From Halolamina pelagica (GTDB lineage Archaea > Halobacteriota > Halobacteria > Halobacteriales > Haloferacaceae), in NCBI RefSeq assembly GCF_900115675.1, contig NZ_FOXI01000003.1, positions 62,001-126,000 on the forward strand: DNA of 64,000 nucleotides, read 5' to 3'. The translations under genes and the position numbers were made by a program. The notes beneath the pieces were generated by a model. The model had not been told where the DNA came from. It made no database searches and saw only the letters and a program-made list of their open reading frames with translations. Below are positions 19,019-27,383 of this stretch, one piece after another (position 1 is the first letter of the stretch; the number at the start of each line of letters is the position of its first letter).

Positions 19019-19804
19019 TCACTCGTGAACCGTCCGGAGCAGCGCCTCGAGCTCGTCGACGAACCCCTCGAACATCGCTTCCCCCTTCGCCGCACTGACG
19101 GCGCTCACGTCGCCCATCGCCCCGGAGTCGGACCACTCGGCCACGTCGAGGGTGACGTTCAGCGGCCCGGAGCCCAGTAGGTCTCCGGGCGCCTGTTCGT
19201 ACTCGGTCTCCCACTCGGTCGCCTGCATGCGCTCCTCGTCGACGAGTTCCGGGTGCAGGTGGAGCATCATCGAGGTCTCCAACTCGCCGCCGTGAGCCAT
19301 CCCCCCGAGGTCGCTCTCCCGTACGTCGTCGAGGAAGTACTCGCCGAGTTCGAAGTACGTCAGCCCTAGCACTTCCGTATCCGGCTGTTCGGCGCCGACG
19401 CGCTGGGTCGCCGCCGCGATCAGCGGGCGGTTGCCCCCGTGGCCGTTCAGGAAGAGCACCGTGTCGAACGCGTTCCCCAGTGCGCTGTCGGCGATCTCGG
19501 AGAGCGTGTCGCTGAGCGTGTCGAACTCGGCGCTGACGGTGCCGCCGAAGGGGAGGTGGTGCGGCGAGTGGCCCAGCCACAGCGGCGGCGTCGTCAGCAC
19601 GGGAACCTCGTCGGAAACGCGCTCGGCGCCGGCGGTGGCGACGGCGTCGACGAGGACCGTGTCGGTGCCGGTCGGGAGGTGGTGGCCGTGCTGTTCGAGG
19701 GCGCCGACGGGGACGATCAGGACCGATCCCTCGCGGTCGGCGATCTCGGCGATTTCGGGGTACGGCTTGGCGGCCCACGCGACGGAGCTGGTGGTGTCGA
19801 CCAT
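19019..19804 (-). CDS. Creatininase family amidohydrolase (possibly ArfB-type deformylase)
   Basis: This 261-residue metal-dependent amidohydrolase carries the metal-binding signatures of the creatininase fold: VPVGALEQHGHHLPTGTDT near residues 32-50, FLNGHGGN near 120, and MAHGGELETSMML in the C-terminal third. In archaea the family includes the formamide hydrolase ArfB of flavin/F420 synthesis as well as other amidases, and I cannot choose between them. The start at 19804 was taken at MVDTTSS. Upstream of it the frame runs into tRNA sequence. It converges on the candidate small RNA region. Confidence 0.85.
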   Translation of the reverse strand: MVDTTSSVAWAAKPYPEIAEIADREGSVLIVPVGALEQHGHHLPTGTDTVLVDAVATAGAERVSDEVPVLTTPPLWLGHSPHHLPFGGTVSAEFDTLSDTLSEIADSALGNAFDTVLFLNGHGGNRPLIAAATQRVGAEQPDTEVLGLTYFELGEYFLDDVRESDLGGMAHGGELETSMMLHLHPELVDEERMQATEWETEYEQAPGDLLGSGPLNVTLDVAEWSDSGAMGDVSAVSAAKGEAMFEGFVDELEALLRTVHE

Positions 19805-19861
19805 GGGGTGAGTTAGCAAAGGAGTGAGAAGTAGGTGTGGGTGGCGGCGACAGAAGGGATA

Positions 19862-19876
19862 GGTGGGATTCGAACC
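19862..19876 (-). repeat. Partial copy of the tRNA-Arg T-arm
   Basis: Fifteen bases are identical to 19993-20007 within tRNA-Arg, in the same orientation and 131 bases downstream of it. The intervening DNA is low-complexity and rich in CGAAGTGAGCG-like words. No full tRNA surrounds the copy. Confidence 0.7.
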
Positions 19877-19985
19877 ACGGAATCCGCTGTGTGCGTCGAA
19901 CGACACGTCCCGCTGCTCGCGGCTTCGCCGCTCGCTTCCCGAGGCGCTCACTTCGTTCGCGTCTCGCTGTCGCTCGACGGTCGTA

Positions 19986-20085
19986 CGGGCACGGTGGGAT
20001 TCGAACCCACGACCACCGGATGGCTCCCCCCGCGGGACCGCCGGGGTTAGAAGTCCGACGCTCTGTCCAACTGAGCTACGCGCCC
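19986..20085 (-). tRNA. tRNA-Arg (anticodon TCT) with a 26-base intron
   Basis: Read on the minus strand, the acceptor GGGCGCG pairs with CGTGCCC, with discriminator G at 19986. The D-arm GCTC/GAGC, the anticodon stem TCGGA/TCCGG and the T-arm GTGGG/CCCAC with TTCGAAT are all intact. The anticodon TCT is at 20051-20049. After A37 a 26-base insert (20047-20022) separates it from the rest of the loop, so the mature tRNA is 74 bases. CCA is not encoded. The intron can fold as CCCCG/CGGGG near the splice sites, as expected for the archaeal bulge-helix-bulge endonuclease. Confidence 0.92.
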
Positions 20086-20138
20086 TCACCGGACAATCTG
20101 CCTCCGAGCGCAAAAACGGTCGGGTTCGTCCCGTAGCC

Positions 20139-20145
20139 CTTAACC
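20139..20145 (+). promoter_or_regulatory. TATA-like box of the UPF0200-UPF0201 operon
   Basis: CTTAACC lies about 28 bases before the ATG at 20171. Confidence 0.4.
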
Positions 20146-20170
20146 CCGATAGCCGAGAACCTCGACCCGA

Positions 20171-20797
20171 ATGCGAATCATCGGCACCGTCGGGCTACCG
20201 GGCAGCGGCAAGGGCGAAGCCGCCACGGTCGCCCAGGAGGCGGGCATCCCGGTCGTGACGATGGGCGACGTGATCCGGGAGGAGACCCGCCGCCGCGGGC
20301 TCGACCCGAGCGAACACCACGGCGAGATCGCCAAGCAGCTCCGCGAGGAGGAGGGCGAGACCGCCATCGCCGACCGCTGTATCCCGATGGTCCGGGACGC
20401 CGCCGAGGGGCAGGACGGCGAACCCGTCGTGCTCGTCGACGGCCTGCGCTCGATGGCGGAGGTCGAGCGCTTCGTCGACGCCTTCGGCGAGGACTTCCTC
20501 CTGCTCTCCATCGAGGCCCCCTTCGACCTGCGGGCGAAGCGGCTGGGCGATCGCGGGCGCGAGGCGACCGACCTCGACCGCGAGAAGCTCCGCGAGCGCG
20601 AGGAGCGCGAACTCGGCTTCGGGATGGGCGAGGTGATGGACGCCGCCGACCTCACCATCGAGAACGACGACACGCTGGAGGCGTTCCGGGAGCAGGTCGA
20701 GGCAGTGCTCGAGCGGGGTGCGGCCGCGATCGACGAGCGGGACTCGGCCGGCAGCCGGACGCAGTCCGGCGACGTCACCCGGGGTGAACAGCGATGA
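20171..20797 (+). CDS. UPF0200 family P-loop kinase-like protein
   Basis: This 208-residue protein has the P-loop GLPGSGKGE at residues 8-16 and a nucleoside/dephospho-CoA kinase-like fold. VVTMGDVIREE, an Arg-rich lid (RLGDRGREATD) and REERELGFGMGEVMDAAD are family signatures. The physiological substrate of the archaeal UPF0200 family is not established. Its stop overlaps the next gene by ATGA, a pairing with UPF0201 that I recognise from archaea and that implies a common process. Confidence 0.85.
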   Translation: MRIIGTVGLPGSGKGEAATVAQEAGIPVVTMGDVIREETRRRGLDPSEHHGEIAKQLREEEGETAIADRCIPMVRDAAEGQDGEPVVLVDGLRSMAEVERFVDAFGEDFLLLSIEAPFDLRAKRLGDRGREATDLDREKLREREERELGFGMGEVMDAADLTIENDDTLEAFREQVEAVLERGAAAIDERDSAGSRTQSGDVTRGEQR

Positions 20798-21210
20798 TCT
20801 ACAGCGTCGACGTGACCATCGAGGCGCCGGTACAGGGCACCGAGGTCGCCGACCGCGTCGAGGACGCCGTCACCAACCTCTTCCCCGACGCCGAGTTCCG
20901 GCGCGAACCCGACCGGTTCGTCGCCGAGAGCCACTCCCTGGACGCCTTCTCGGACGTGCTCCACGAACAGGAGATCCTCGACACCGCCCGCCGGGAGTTC
21001 CTCAACGGGATGGACGGGGAGGGGTTCGCGTTCTCACTGAAGAAACAGCCCGCCTTCGAGGGCGTGGTCAACTTCGCGGTCGGCTCCGCGGACGAACTCG
21101 GCGACATCCGGGTCCGCGTCGACGTGCGCGAACCCGACGTGGAGTCGTTCGTCGACCACGTCGCCCCGCCGACCGAGGAGGGGCGCCCGGTCGACCCCGA
21201 CGAGCGGTGA
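20794..21210 (+). CDS. UPF0201 family RNA-binding-like protein
   Basis: This 138-residue protein belongs to the archaeal DUF54/UPF0201 family, predicted to bind RNA. The recognisable parts are the alternating alpha/beta opening with RVEDAVTNLFPDAEF, the block ILDTARREFLNGMDGEGFAFSLKKQPA and the final GDIRVRVDVREPDVESFVDHV. It has no catalytic motif. It is translationally coupled to the kinase-like gene before it and sits four bases before the HPP gene. Confidence 0.85.
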   Translation: MIYSVDVTIEAPVQGTEVADRVEDAVTNLFPDAEFRREPDRFVAESHSLDAFSDVLHEQEILDTARREFLNGMDGEGFAFSLKKQPAFEGVVNFAVGSADELGDIRVRVDVREPDVESFVDHVAPPTEEGRPVDPDER

Positions 21211-21214
21211 ACCG

Positions 21215-21688
21215 ATGGACGGGTCGGTCGAGGCCGGCGCCCGCGCCGGCGCGCTGCTCGCGGCGACCGGCGTCGCCGCCGTATTGACCGGGAGCCCGTT
21301 CCTGTTCCCGAGTCTCGGCCCCTCCGCGTACCTGCTGGCGACGGCGCCCGACGCGCCGGCCAGTCGGCCGCGGAACGTCCTCGGCGGCCACGCGGTCGGC
21401 GTCGTCGCGGGGCTGCTGGCCACGCACCTGATATCGCCCGGCCTGGTCGTGATCGAGCCGTTACCGGCGTTCTCGCCCGGGATGTTCCGCCTCGGCGCCA
21501 GCGCGATCGTCTCGGTCGCGCTGACGACCGGCGGGATGCTGGCGACGGGGTACGAGCACGCGCCGGCGTGTGCGACGACGCTCATCGTCGCGCTGGGCCT
21601 GCTCTCGACGCCGATCGAGGGGGCGATCGTGCTCGCCGCGGTACTGCTGTTGGTTGGCACGGACGCGCTGTTACCGGTCAGAGCGTGA
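21215..21688 (+). CDS. HPP family integral membrane protein
   Basis: This 157-residue membrane protein has four hydrophobic segments. The FPSLGPSAYLLATAPDAPAS block followed by RPRNVLGGHAVGVVAG matches the HPP family, members of which include nitrite transporters in cyanobacteria and plastids. Its function in haloarchaea is unknown. It follows UPF0201 by four bases, and its 3' end overlaps the convergent MgtE-like gene by 11 bases. Confidence 0.75.
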   Translation: MDGSVEAGARAGALLAATGVAAVLTGSPFLFPSLGPSAYLLATAPDAPASRPRNVLGGHAVGVVAGLLATHLISPGLVVIEPLPAFSPGMFRLGASAIVSVALTTGGMLATGYEHAPACATTLIVALGLLSTPIEGAIVLAAVLLLVGTDALLPVRA

Positions 21689-22235
21689 GTTCGACGACCG
21701 CGAGCAACACCACGACGCCGAGCACGTCGCAGGTGTTCGTGACGACCGGGATCACCACGTCGTCGGGATCCAGCCCGTAGCGGTACGCGCCGTAGGTCGC
21801 GACGAGCGTGACTGCCACCGCGAGCACCGCCAGCGTCACGCCGCTGGCGAGCGAGATCCAGACGACCGTCCCCACGGCCAACCGAGCCCCGCCGAGCAGC
21901 GAGCGCAGCGCCCACGCGCCGGCGCCGACGGCCGGGAACAGCGTCCCCGCGAGCGCGACGGTGGCGACGGCGTTGCCCGCGAGCATCTCGTCGGTCGGCG
22001 AGAAGGAGAGCGTCCCGAGGTGGAAGGCCGTCGAGAGCCGCGAGGCGAGGACGCTCCCGAGGTTGCCCGCCGTGCCGATGGTGACGGGGACGAGCACCAG
22101 CAGCGTCGGGTAGCGGTAGAGGTCGGCCTCGAACGCGCCCAGCACCAGCCCCGACCCGACTTCGACCATCGTCAGCACGAGCAACACGGGCAGCATCGCC
22201 CGGGTGATCGCCCGGACCGACCACTCGGTCGTCAC
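21678..22235 (-). CDS. MgtE/SLC41-type divalent cation transporter domain protein (second half)
   Basis: This 185-residue protein consists only of the five-helix MgtE membrane domain. It has LVLVPVTIGTAGNLGSVLASRLSTAFHLG, the conserved pore region with the family's GN-x(n)-S/R pattern, and DPDDVVIPVVTNTCDVLG near the end. It lacks the cytoplasmic N and CBS domains that gate bacterial MgtE. The start overlaps the stop of the preceding paralogue by four bases, so the two are co-translated and probably form a heterodimer. Confidence 0.8.
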   Translation of the reverse strand: MTTEWSVRAITRAMLPVLLVLTMVEVGSGLVLGAFEADLYRYPTLLVLVPVTIGTAGNLGSVLASRLSTAFHLGTLSFSPTDEMLAGNAVATVALAGTLFPAVGAGAWALRSLLGGARLAVGTVVWISLASGVTLAVLAVAVTLVATYGAYRYGLDPDDVVIPVVTNTCDVLGVVVLLAVVELTL

Positions 22236-22813
22236 GCGCCACCCCCGGCGGCGAGCACCAGCCGCACCGCCAGCAGCAGGAAGGCGAGGCCGAACACGTC
22301 GCCGGTCGTCGTCACCACGGGGCCGACCAGCGTGTCGGGGTCACGCCCGCGGCGGTAGCCCGCGAACACGACGACCACCACCACCGCGGTCAGCGCGACG
22401 CCCGAGAGCAGCCCGGTGACGAGGCTGATCGCGACCAGCGTCGCCACCGGTGCCACGTCGTCGCCCAGCGCAGTGAGGATCAGGAACACCGCGACGGCGG
22501 CGACGACGCTGGCGAGCAGCCCGTTTGCCAGCGCGGCGGCCATCGCCCCGCGCAGCCGTCGGTTCCCGAGGTCGACGCGCGGTTCGACCAACCCCTGGTG
22601 GAGCCCGGTCGAGAGCCGTGCGCCGAGGCTGCCGTAGACGTTCCCCCGCGTCGCCAGCAGCGCCGGGACGAGCACCAACAGCCCCGGTACCGCCCGGAGT
22701 TCGGCCTGCATCCCGCCGAGGACAAGCCCCGCTAGCAGGCCGCCGACGAGGCTCACGACCAGTGCGGGTAGCGCCGCCTCGTAGGCCTCGCGGGCGACAG
22801 CGAGGAGGGTCAT
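22232..22813 (-). CDS. MgtE/SLC41-type divalent cation transporter domain protein (first half)
   Basis: This 193-residue five-helix membrane protein is paralogous to the gene that follows. It has LLVLVPALLATRGNVYGSLGARLSTGLHQG and RDPDTLVGPVVTTTGDVFGLAF, the same pair of signatures at matching positions. There is no CBS or N domain. The adjacent coupled copies resemble eukaryotic SLC41 proteins, which carry two MgtE domains in one chain. Magnesium is the likely substrate, but the selectivity is inferred from the family only. Confidence 0.8.
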   Translation of the reverse strand: MTLLAVAREAYEAALPALVVSLVGGLLAGLVLGGMQAELRAVPGLLVLVPALLATRGNVYGSLGARLSTGLHQGLVEPRVDLGNRRLRGAMAAALANGLLASVVAAVAVFLILTALGDDVAPVATLVAISLVTGLLSGVALTAVVVVVVFAGYRRGRDPDTLVGPVVTTTGDVFGLAFLLLAVRLVLAAGGGA

Positions 22814-22856
22814 CGACCGGAGACACGACGCCGCGGGTGAAAAAGCTCCGCCGGCG

Positions 22857-24095
22857 CTACTCCTCGCCGCGCATCACCGCGATCGCGCCGAGCAGGGCGA
22901 GCGCGACCACGAGCCCGCCCCCGAGCGTCGCGAAGGCGGCGTCGTACCCCCGCGTGTCGATCAGGTAGCCGGTCACGCCCGGGGCGACGGCGCCGGCGGT
23001 CATCAGCACGGTCCGCACCACGCCCAGTCCCCCGCCGGCGGCGTCGTCGGGCAGCAGCGACATCAGGAACGCGCTCCGGACCGGCCGGAACCCGTGGGCG
23101 CCGAGGCCGAACACCACGACGGCGGCGGCGACGGCGACGACGCCCTGCACCGAGAGCAGCAGCGCCGCGCCGGCGACGGCGGCGCCGACGGTGACGAAGA
23201 GCATCGGCAGTCGCCCCACGCGGTCGGTGAGTTCGCCCGTGCCCAACTGGATCAACGAGACGACGAACAGCCCGGAGTAGAGCGTGTTCGCGACGCCCGG
23301 CTCCAGTTCGGCGGCCTCGGTCAGGTAGAGCGGGAGGAACGCCACCACGCCGTTGTACGCGAACGCGAACGCGACGGTGACGCCGACGAACAGTCCGACT
23401 CTCGGGACCGTCATCAGCTGCAGGTAGCCCGCCACCGACCCGTCGATCCCGCCGTCGCCCGACGGCGCCGTCGTTCCCTCGTCCTCGAGGTGTCTGGGAG
23501 TCCGGCGGACGAACAGCACCGTCAGCGCGGCGACGATCAGCGCGCTGGCGAGGAAGAGGCCGCGCCAGTCCGGCAGCGCGTAGGTGACCGCGAGGGGCGC
23601 GACGACGCCGCCGAAGGCGGCGACCGTGTCGAGCACCCCCAGCGCCCGCCCCGTGCGATCCCGGTGGACGGCCGCGAGCAGGCGCACGGCGACGGTCTTG
23701 TGGGCGCCGGTCCCCACGCCGATCAGTAACATCCCGCCGACGATCGCGAGGAACTCGCCCGGCACCGACCTGACGGGGCCGGCCGGAAGCGAGAGGTCCG
23801 GCAGCGGGACCGGCACCACGAGCGCGAGCGAGCCGACGGCGGCGACGACGGCGCCGCCGGCGATCACCCGGACCGGCCCCTGCCGGTCGGCGATCACGCC
23901 GGAGGGGAACTGCATCAGCGCGTAGAGGGTCATCAGCGCCGAGAACGCCAGCCCGGCCGCGGTGTTCGAGACGCCGAAGGCGGCCTGGAACGGTTCGAAC
24001 AGCGGCGGGAACAGGTAGCGCACGAACTTCGCCATGAACCACAGCAGCGAGGTGAGAATCAGCGCGTCGTAGCGCGCGAGGCGGCGAAGCTCCAT
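22857..24095 (-). CDS. Major facilitator superfamily transporter
   Basis: This 412-residue permease has 12 predicted membrane helices. It has the MFS motif between helices 2 and 3 (MQFPSGVIADRQGPV) and a matching segment in the second half (GTGELTDRVGRLPMLF). The central loop is acidic. The substrate cannot be deduced. It stands alone between the MgtE-like pair and SRP54, all on the minus strand. Confidence 0.85.
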   Translation of the reverse strand: MELRRLARYDALILTSLLWFMAKFVRYLFPPLFEPFQAAFGVSNTAAGLAFSALMTLYALMQFPSGVIADRQGPVRVIAGGAVVAAVGSLALVVPVPLPDLSLPAGPVRSVPGEFLAIVGGMLLIGVGTGAHKTVAVRLLAAVHRDRTGRALGVLDTVAAFGGVVAPLAVTYALPDWRGLFLASALIVAALTVLFVRRTPRHLEDEGTTAPSGDGGIDGSVAGYLQLMTVPRVGLFVGVTVAFAFAYNGVVAFLPLYLTEAAELEPGVANTLYSGLFVVSLIQLGTGELTDRVGRLPMLFVTVGAAVAGAALLLSVQGVVAVAAAVVVFGLGAHGFRPVRSAFLMSLLPDDAAGGGLGVVRTVLMTAGAVAPGVTGYLIDTRGYDAAFATLGGGLVVALALLGAIAVMRGEE

Positions 24096-24152
24096 CCCGT
24101 CGGCGCTACCCCGGCCGCGGGGAAAAAGCGCGCGGATGCGGCGAGTCTCTAC

Positions 24153-25538
24153 CTATCCGAACGGCCCCATGCCGCCCATCCCGCCGCCGCCGTCGCCGCC
24201 CTGCATCTTCTTCATCATCCGCTGCATGTCGCCGTCGCCCATCCCCTGGAACTGGTTCAGGGTCTGGTCCATCATCTTGTGCTGCTGGAGCAGTTCCTGG
24301 ACCGTCTCCTCGTCGGTGCCGGAGCCGCGGGCGATGCGCCGGACCTGCTGGGCGCCGATGGAGCGGGGGTTCTCCAGTTCCTCGTCGGTCATCGAGTCCA
24401 TGATGACCTCGAAGTTGCGCATCCGGTCCTGGGTCACGTCCATCGCGTCGTCGGGGAGCTGGTCCATCATCCCGCCGCCCATCCCGGGGATCATGTCCAT
24501 CACCTGGTCGAGCGGCCCCATCTTGTTCATCGCGTCCATCTGGCGCTGCATGTCCTTCAGGGTGAAGTTCCCCTCCAGCATGTCCTCGGGCTCCCAGTCG
24601 TCCTCCTCGTCGCCGGTCTCCTGCATCGCGCGCTCGACGCGCTCGGAGAGCTGTTTGAGGTCGCCCATCCCGAGCAGCCGGGAGATGAACCCGTCGGGCT
24701 CGAAGCGCTCGATGTCCTGGACGGTCTCGCCGGTCCCGAGGAAGGCGATGGAGGAGTCGGTCTCGTTGACCGCGGTCAGGGCGCCCCCACCCTTCGCGGT
24801 CCCGTCGAGTTTGGTGATCGTGACGCCGTCGATGCCGATCGCGTCGTCGAACTCCCGGGCCTGCTCCTTGGCGCCCTGCCCGATGGCGGCGTCGAGCACC
24901 AGCAGGTTGCGGTCGGGGTCGACCGTGCGCTCGATCTCCTCGATCTCGTCGATGAGTTCGGTCTCCAGCGCGTGTCGACCCGCGGTGTCGACGATGCGCA
25001 CGTCGGCGTCCTCCGTCGCTTCGAGGCCGTCGCGGGCGATCTTGACGGGGTCCTCGGCGTCGGGGTCGCCGTAGAACTGCACCTCGGCGTTCTCGGCCAT
25101 CTGCTTGGCCTGCTGGTAGGAGCCCGGCCGGAACGTGTCGGTCTGGATGACCGCCGGGCGCAGCCCCTTCTTCGCGAACCACCAGGCGATCTTGGCGGCG
25201 GTCGTCGTCTTCCCCGACCCCTGGAGGCCGGCGAGCATGATCGTCTGGGGTTCGAGGGGGATCTCGGTGGAGTCGCCGACGACCTCGACCATCTCCTCGT
25301 AGACGATCTTGAGGATGTGGTCCCGCGCGGAGGTGCCGCCCGGCGGCTCCTCGTTCAGCGCGCGCTCCTCGATGTTGGAGGAGAGATCCATCACCAGGTC
25401 GACTTCGACGTCGGCCTGCAGCAGCGAGCGCTGGATCTCCTTGACGATCTCCTGGACGTCGTCCTCGTCCAGGCGGGACTTCCCGCGGAGCTTGTCCATC
25501 GTGCCCCGCAGAGAGCTCCCGAGATTGTCGAGTACCAT
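24153..25538 (-). CDS. srp54: Signal recognition particle GTPase SRP54
   Basis: This 461-residue GTPase binds signal sequences as they leave the ribosome and docks with FtsY. It has an N-domain (1-85), a G-domain with P-loop [13 protein letters not shown] near residue 104, [22 protein letters not shown] and [13 protein letters not shown]. The M-domain from about 305 is rich in Met, ends in a GGM tail, and carries the RNA-binding block [23 protein letters not shown]-like CGTTTATG (minus strand, 25564-25571) lies about 28 bases before the start. Confidence 0.97.
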   Translation of the reverse strand: MVLDNLGSSLRGTMDKLRGKSRLDEDDVQEIVKEIQRSLLQADVEVDLVMDLSSNIEERALNEEPPGGTSARDHILKIVYEEMVEVVGDSTEIPLEPQTIMLAGLQGSGKTTTAAKIAWWFAKKGLRPAVIQTDTFRPGSYQQAKQMAENAEVQFYGDPDAEDPVKIARDGLEATEDADVRIVDTAGRHALETELIDEIEEIERTVDPDRNLLVLDAAIGQGAKEQAREFDDAIGIDGVTITKLDGTAKGGGALTAVNETDSSIAFLGTGETVQDIERFEPDGFISRLLGMGDLKQLSERVERAMQETGDEEDDWEPEDMLEGNFTLKDMQRQMDAMNKMGPLDQVMDMIPGMGGGMMDQLPDDAMDVTQDRMRNFEVIMDSMTDEELENPRSIGAQQVRRIARGSGTDEETVQELLQQHKMMDQTLNQFQGMGDGDMQRMMKKMQGGDGGGGMGGMGPFG

Positions 25539-25610
25539 CTTACCCCTCCCTTGACGGCCGATCCATAAACGCTTGTCCGTCCGAACGGAGCCGCGTCGGC
25601 TTCCCCGTCG

Positions 25611-26132
25611 CTACGCGTCAGCGAGCGTCCACACGTCGGCGTCCTCGCCCGTGCGCGTGTCGCGCTCGGCGACGCCGTCGATCAGCTCCCTGGCGAACGT
25701 CTCGGCCTCGTCGAGGGCTGCGGGAACGCCGGCCTCCAGCCGGCCGAACGCCAGCTCCGCACCCGTCCCCAGCGCGACCGGCGAGTCGTCGATGACGCTC
25801 CCGTCGGCGTACACCGCCCGAACCTGCGCCCGGCCGTCGGCGTCGCGGGCGAGCACGGCGGCGTCGGTTCCGACCGCCCCGGCGACCTCGGTAGCCAGCC
25901 GCGTGAACGGCTCGATCCCCGGGTTCCCGCCGTGGTCGACCTCGTAGCCCCGGCGCTTCCCGTCGAGTTCGCGCCGGAACTCGTCGGGGTCGCCGACGGC
26001 CGCGCCGCCGCAGTCGCCGAACGCGGCGATCCGCTCGGCGTGCTTGCTGCTGACGGTGTCGTTGCTGACGACGAGGCGGTCGGCGGCGACGACGGCGCCG
26101 CCTTCGGTCTCGAACGCGACGACGGTGGGCAT
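25611..26132 (-). CDS. Proteasome-like Ntn-hydrolase-fold protein, probably non-proteolytic
   Basis: This 173-residue protein opens MPTVVAFETEGGAVVAADRL, with SSKHAERI and GAAVGDPDEF after it. These correspond to the start, the Asp17 region, the Lys33 region and the following strand of proteasome beta subunits. The usual catalytic N-terminal Thr with its processed propeptide is not evident: the only early Thr is residue 3, and alignment places the first two residues before it at the catalytic position. It is shorter than a true beta subunit. The start was set at 26132 because MPTVV begins the fold. Confidence 0.6.
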   Translation of the reverse strand: MPTVVAFETEGGAVVAADRLVVSNDTVSSKHAERIAAFGDCGGAAVGDPDEFRRELDGKRRGYEVDHGGNPGIEPFTRLATEVAGAVGTDAAVLARDADGRAQVRAVYADGSVIDDSPVALGTGAELAFGRLEAGVPAALDEAETFARELIDGVAERDTRTGEDADVWTLADA

Positions 26133-26213
26133 GGGGGCGGATTGGGCCCCCGACGTGAAAACCTCCACCCTGCGTCGGAGTTCCCAAGTGTGCCCGCCGC
26201 CAACCCCGACCGA

Positions 26214-27368
26214 ATGCCCTCCCGACGCGAACTGCTCGCGACGATCGGCGCCGGCGCGGCGGTCGGTTTCGCGGGCTGTACCGGCAGCGACTGCACGCCG
26301 ACCGAGCCCGCGGGGATCGACTGGCCCCAGCCGGGCGGCGATCCGGGGAACACCGCCGCCGTCCCCGACGGCTCGGTCCCCGGCCGCGTCGGCGACCGCT
26401 GGCGCACGCCGATCGTCCCCGACGCCGACCTGCTCGCCTTCGCGGGCGCGGTCGTCGACGGCGACCGGATCGTCGGCCTCGCCCGGATCGCCGAGACGGG
26501 CCTCTACACCGAGTACGACCTCGGGGACGGGAGTACGGGAACGCGGGTTACCGTCCCCGAGCGGATCGCCAGTCCGCCCGTCGCCGTCGCCGGCTCCACC
26601 GCGGTCGTCTCCGCGACCGACGACGGCGCGGAGCTACGGCTACTCGGCAACGGCACGGGGGCCGGTCGATACGCGCTCGGCGACGCCCCGGCCACCCCCC
26701 GGGCCGCCGGGACGACGCTGTTCGGCGGCGACGCCGACGGCGCGTTCGCCTACGAGGTGACGGGCGGGGGGGAGCGCTGGCGCCGCGAGTTCGGCGACGA
26801 GGTCGAGGGCGGCGCGGTGTCGTTCTCGCCGGCCGTCGACGACCGGCGGGCCTACGTCGCCGTCACCAGTTCGAGCGACCGCGGGATCTACGCGCTGAAC
26901 CGGTCCCATGGGGAGGTCAACTGGTCGATCGCGGGCCCGCGCGCGACCCGGGCGCCCGTGCGAACCGGCTCGCTGCTACTCGTTCCGACACCGTACGAAC
27001 TACTCGCGTTCGACGCCGAAACCGGGGAACGGCAGTGGTCGACGCCGACGCCGGCGGATCGGCGGACGTTCCGATCGCCCGCGGGAACCGGGGCGGGCCC
27101 GGTCGTCGCCGACGGCGCGGCGATCCACCGGCTCGATCCGGAGACGGGCGACCTCGGCTGGTCGGTCGACTTCGACGGGGTCGGTCGCCCCGCCGTCGTC
27201 GGCGACGCCGTGCTCGCGTCGAACGGCGAGGCGACTCGGGCGCTCGAACTCGGGGACGGCAGCGAGCGCTGGCGGCTCGACGACGTGTCGCTGGTCGCGC
27301 CGCTTGGCAACGGGGTACTCGTGCGTCGCGAGGACGAACTGATCGCGTGTACGGCCTGCGAGAACTGA
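26214..27368 (+). CDS. PQQ-type beta-propeller lipoprotein
   Basis: This 384-residue protein has a twin-arginine-style leader (MPSRRELLATIGAGAAVGFAGC) with a lipobox ending in Cys, so it should be exported folded and anchored by lipid. The rest is a repeated-blade propeller. Blade motifs such as GIYALNRSHGEVNWS, LLAFDAETGERQWS and IHRLDPETGDLGWS match the PQQ-like/BamB-type WD-like repeat. No enzymatic residues are evident. A scaffold or binding role at the outer face is likely. It is flanked by unrelated genes and is transcribed divergently from the proteasome-like gene. Confidence 0.8.
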   Translation: MPSRRELLATIGAGAAVGFAGCTGSDCTPTEPAGIDWPQPGGDPGNTAAVPDGSVPGRVGDRWRTPIVPDADLLAFAGAVVDGDRIVGLARIAETGLYTEYDLGDGSTGTRVTVPERIASPPVAVAGSTAVVSATDDGAELRLLGNGTGAGRYALGDAPATPRAAGTTLFGGDADGAFAYEVTGGGERWRREFGDEVEGGAVSFSPAVDDRRAYVAVTSSSDRGIYALNRSHGEVNWSIAGPRATRAPVRTGSLLLVPTPYELLAFDAETGERQWSTPTPADRRTFRSPAGTGAGPVVADGAAIHRLDPETGDLGWSVDFDGVGRPAVVGDAVLASNGEATRALELGDGSERWRLDDVSLVAPLGNGVLVRREDELIACTACEN

Positions 27369-27383
27369 GGACGGGACCCGGGG

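Noticed and set aside
19862-19985. A second tRNA gene beside tRNA-Arg
   Set aside because: Only the T-arm half is present; no acceptor, D or anticodon arm can be formed.
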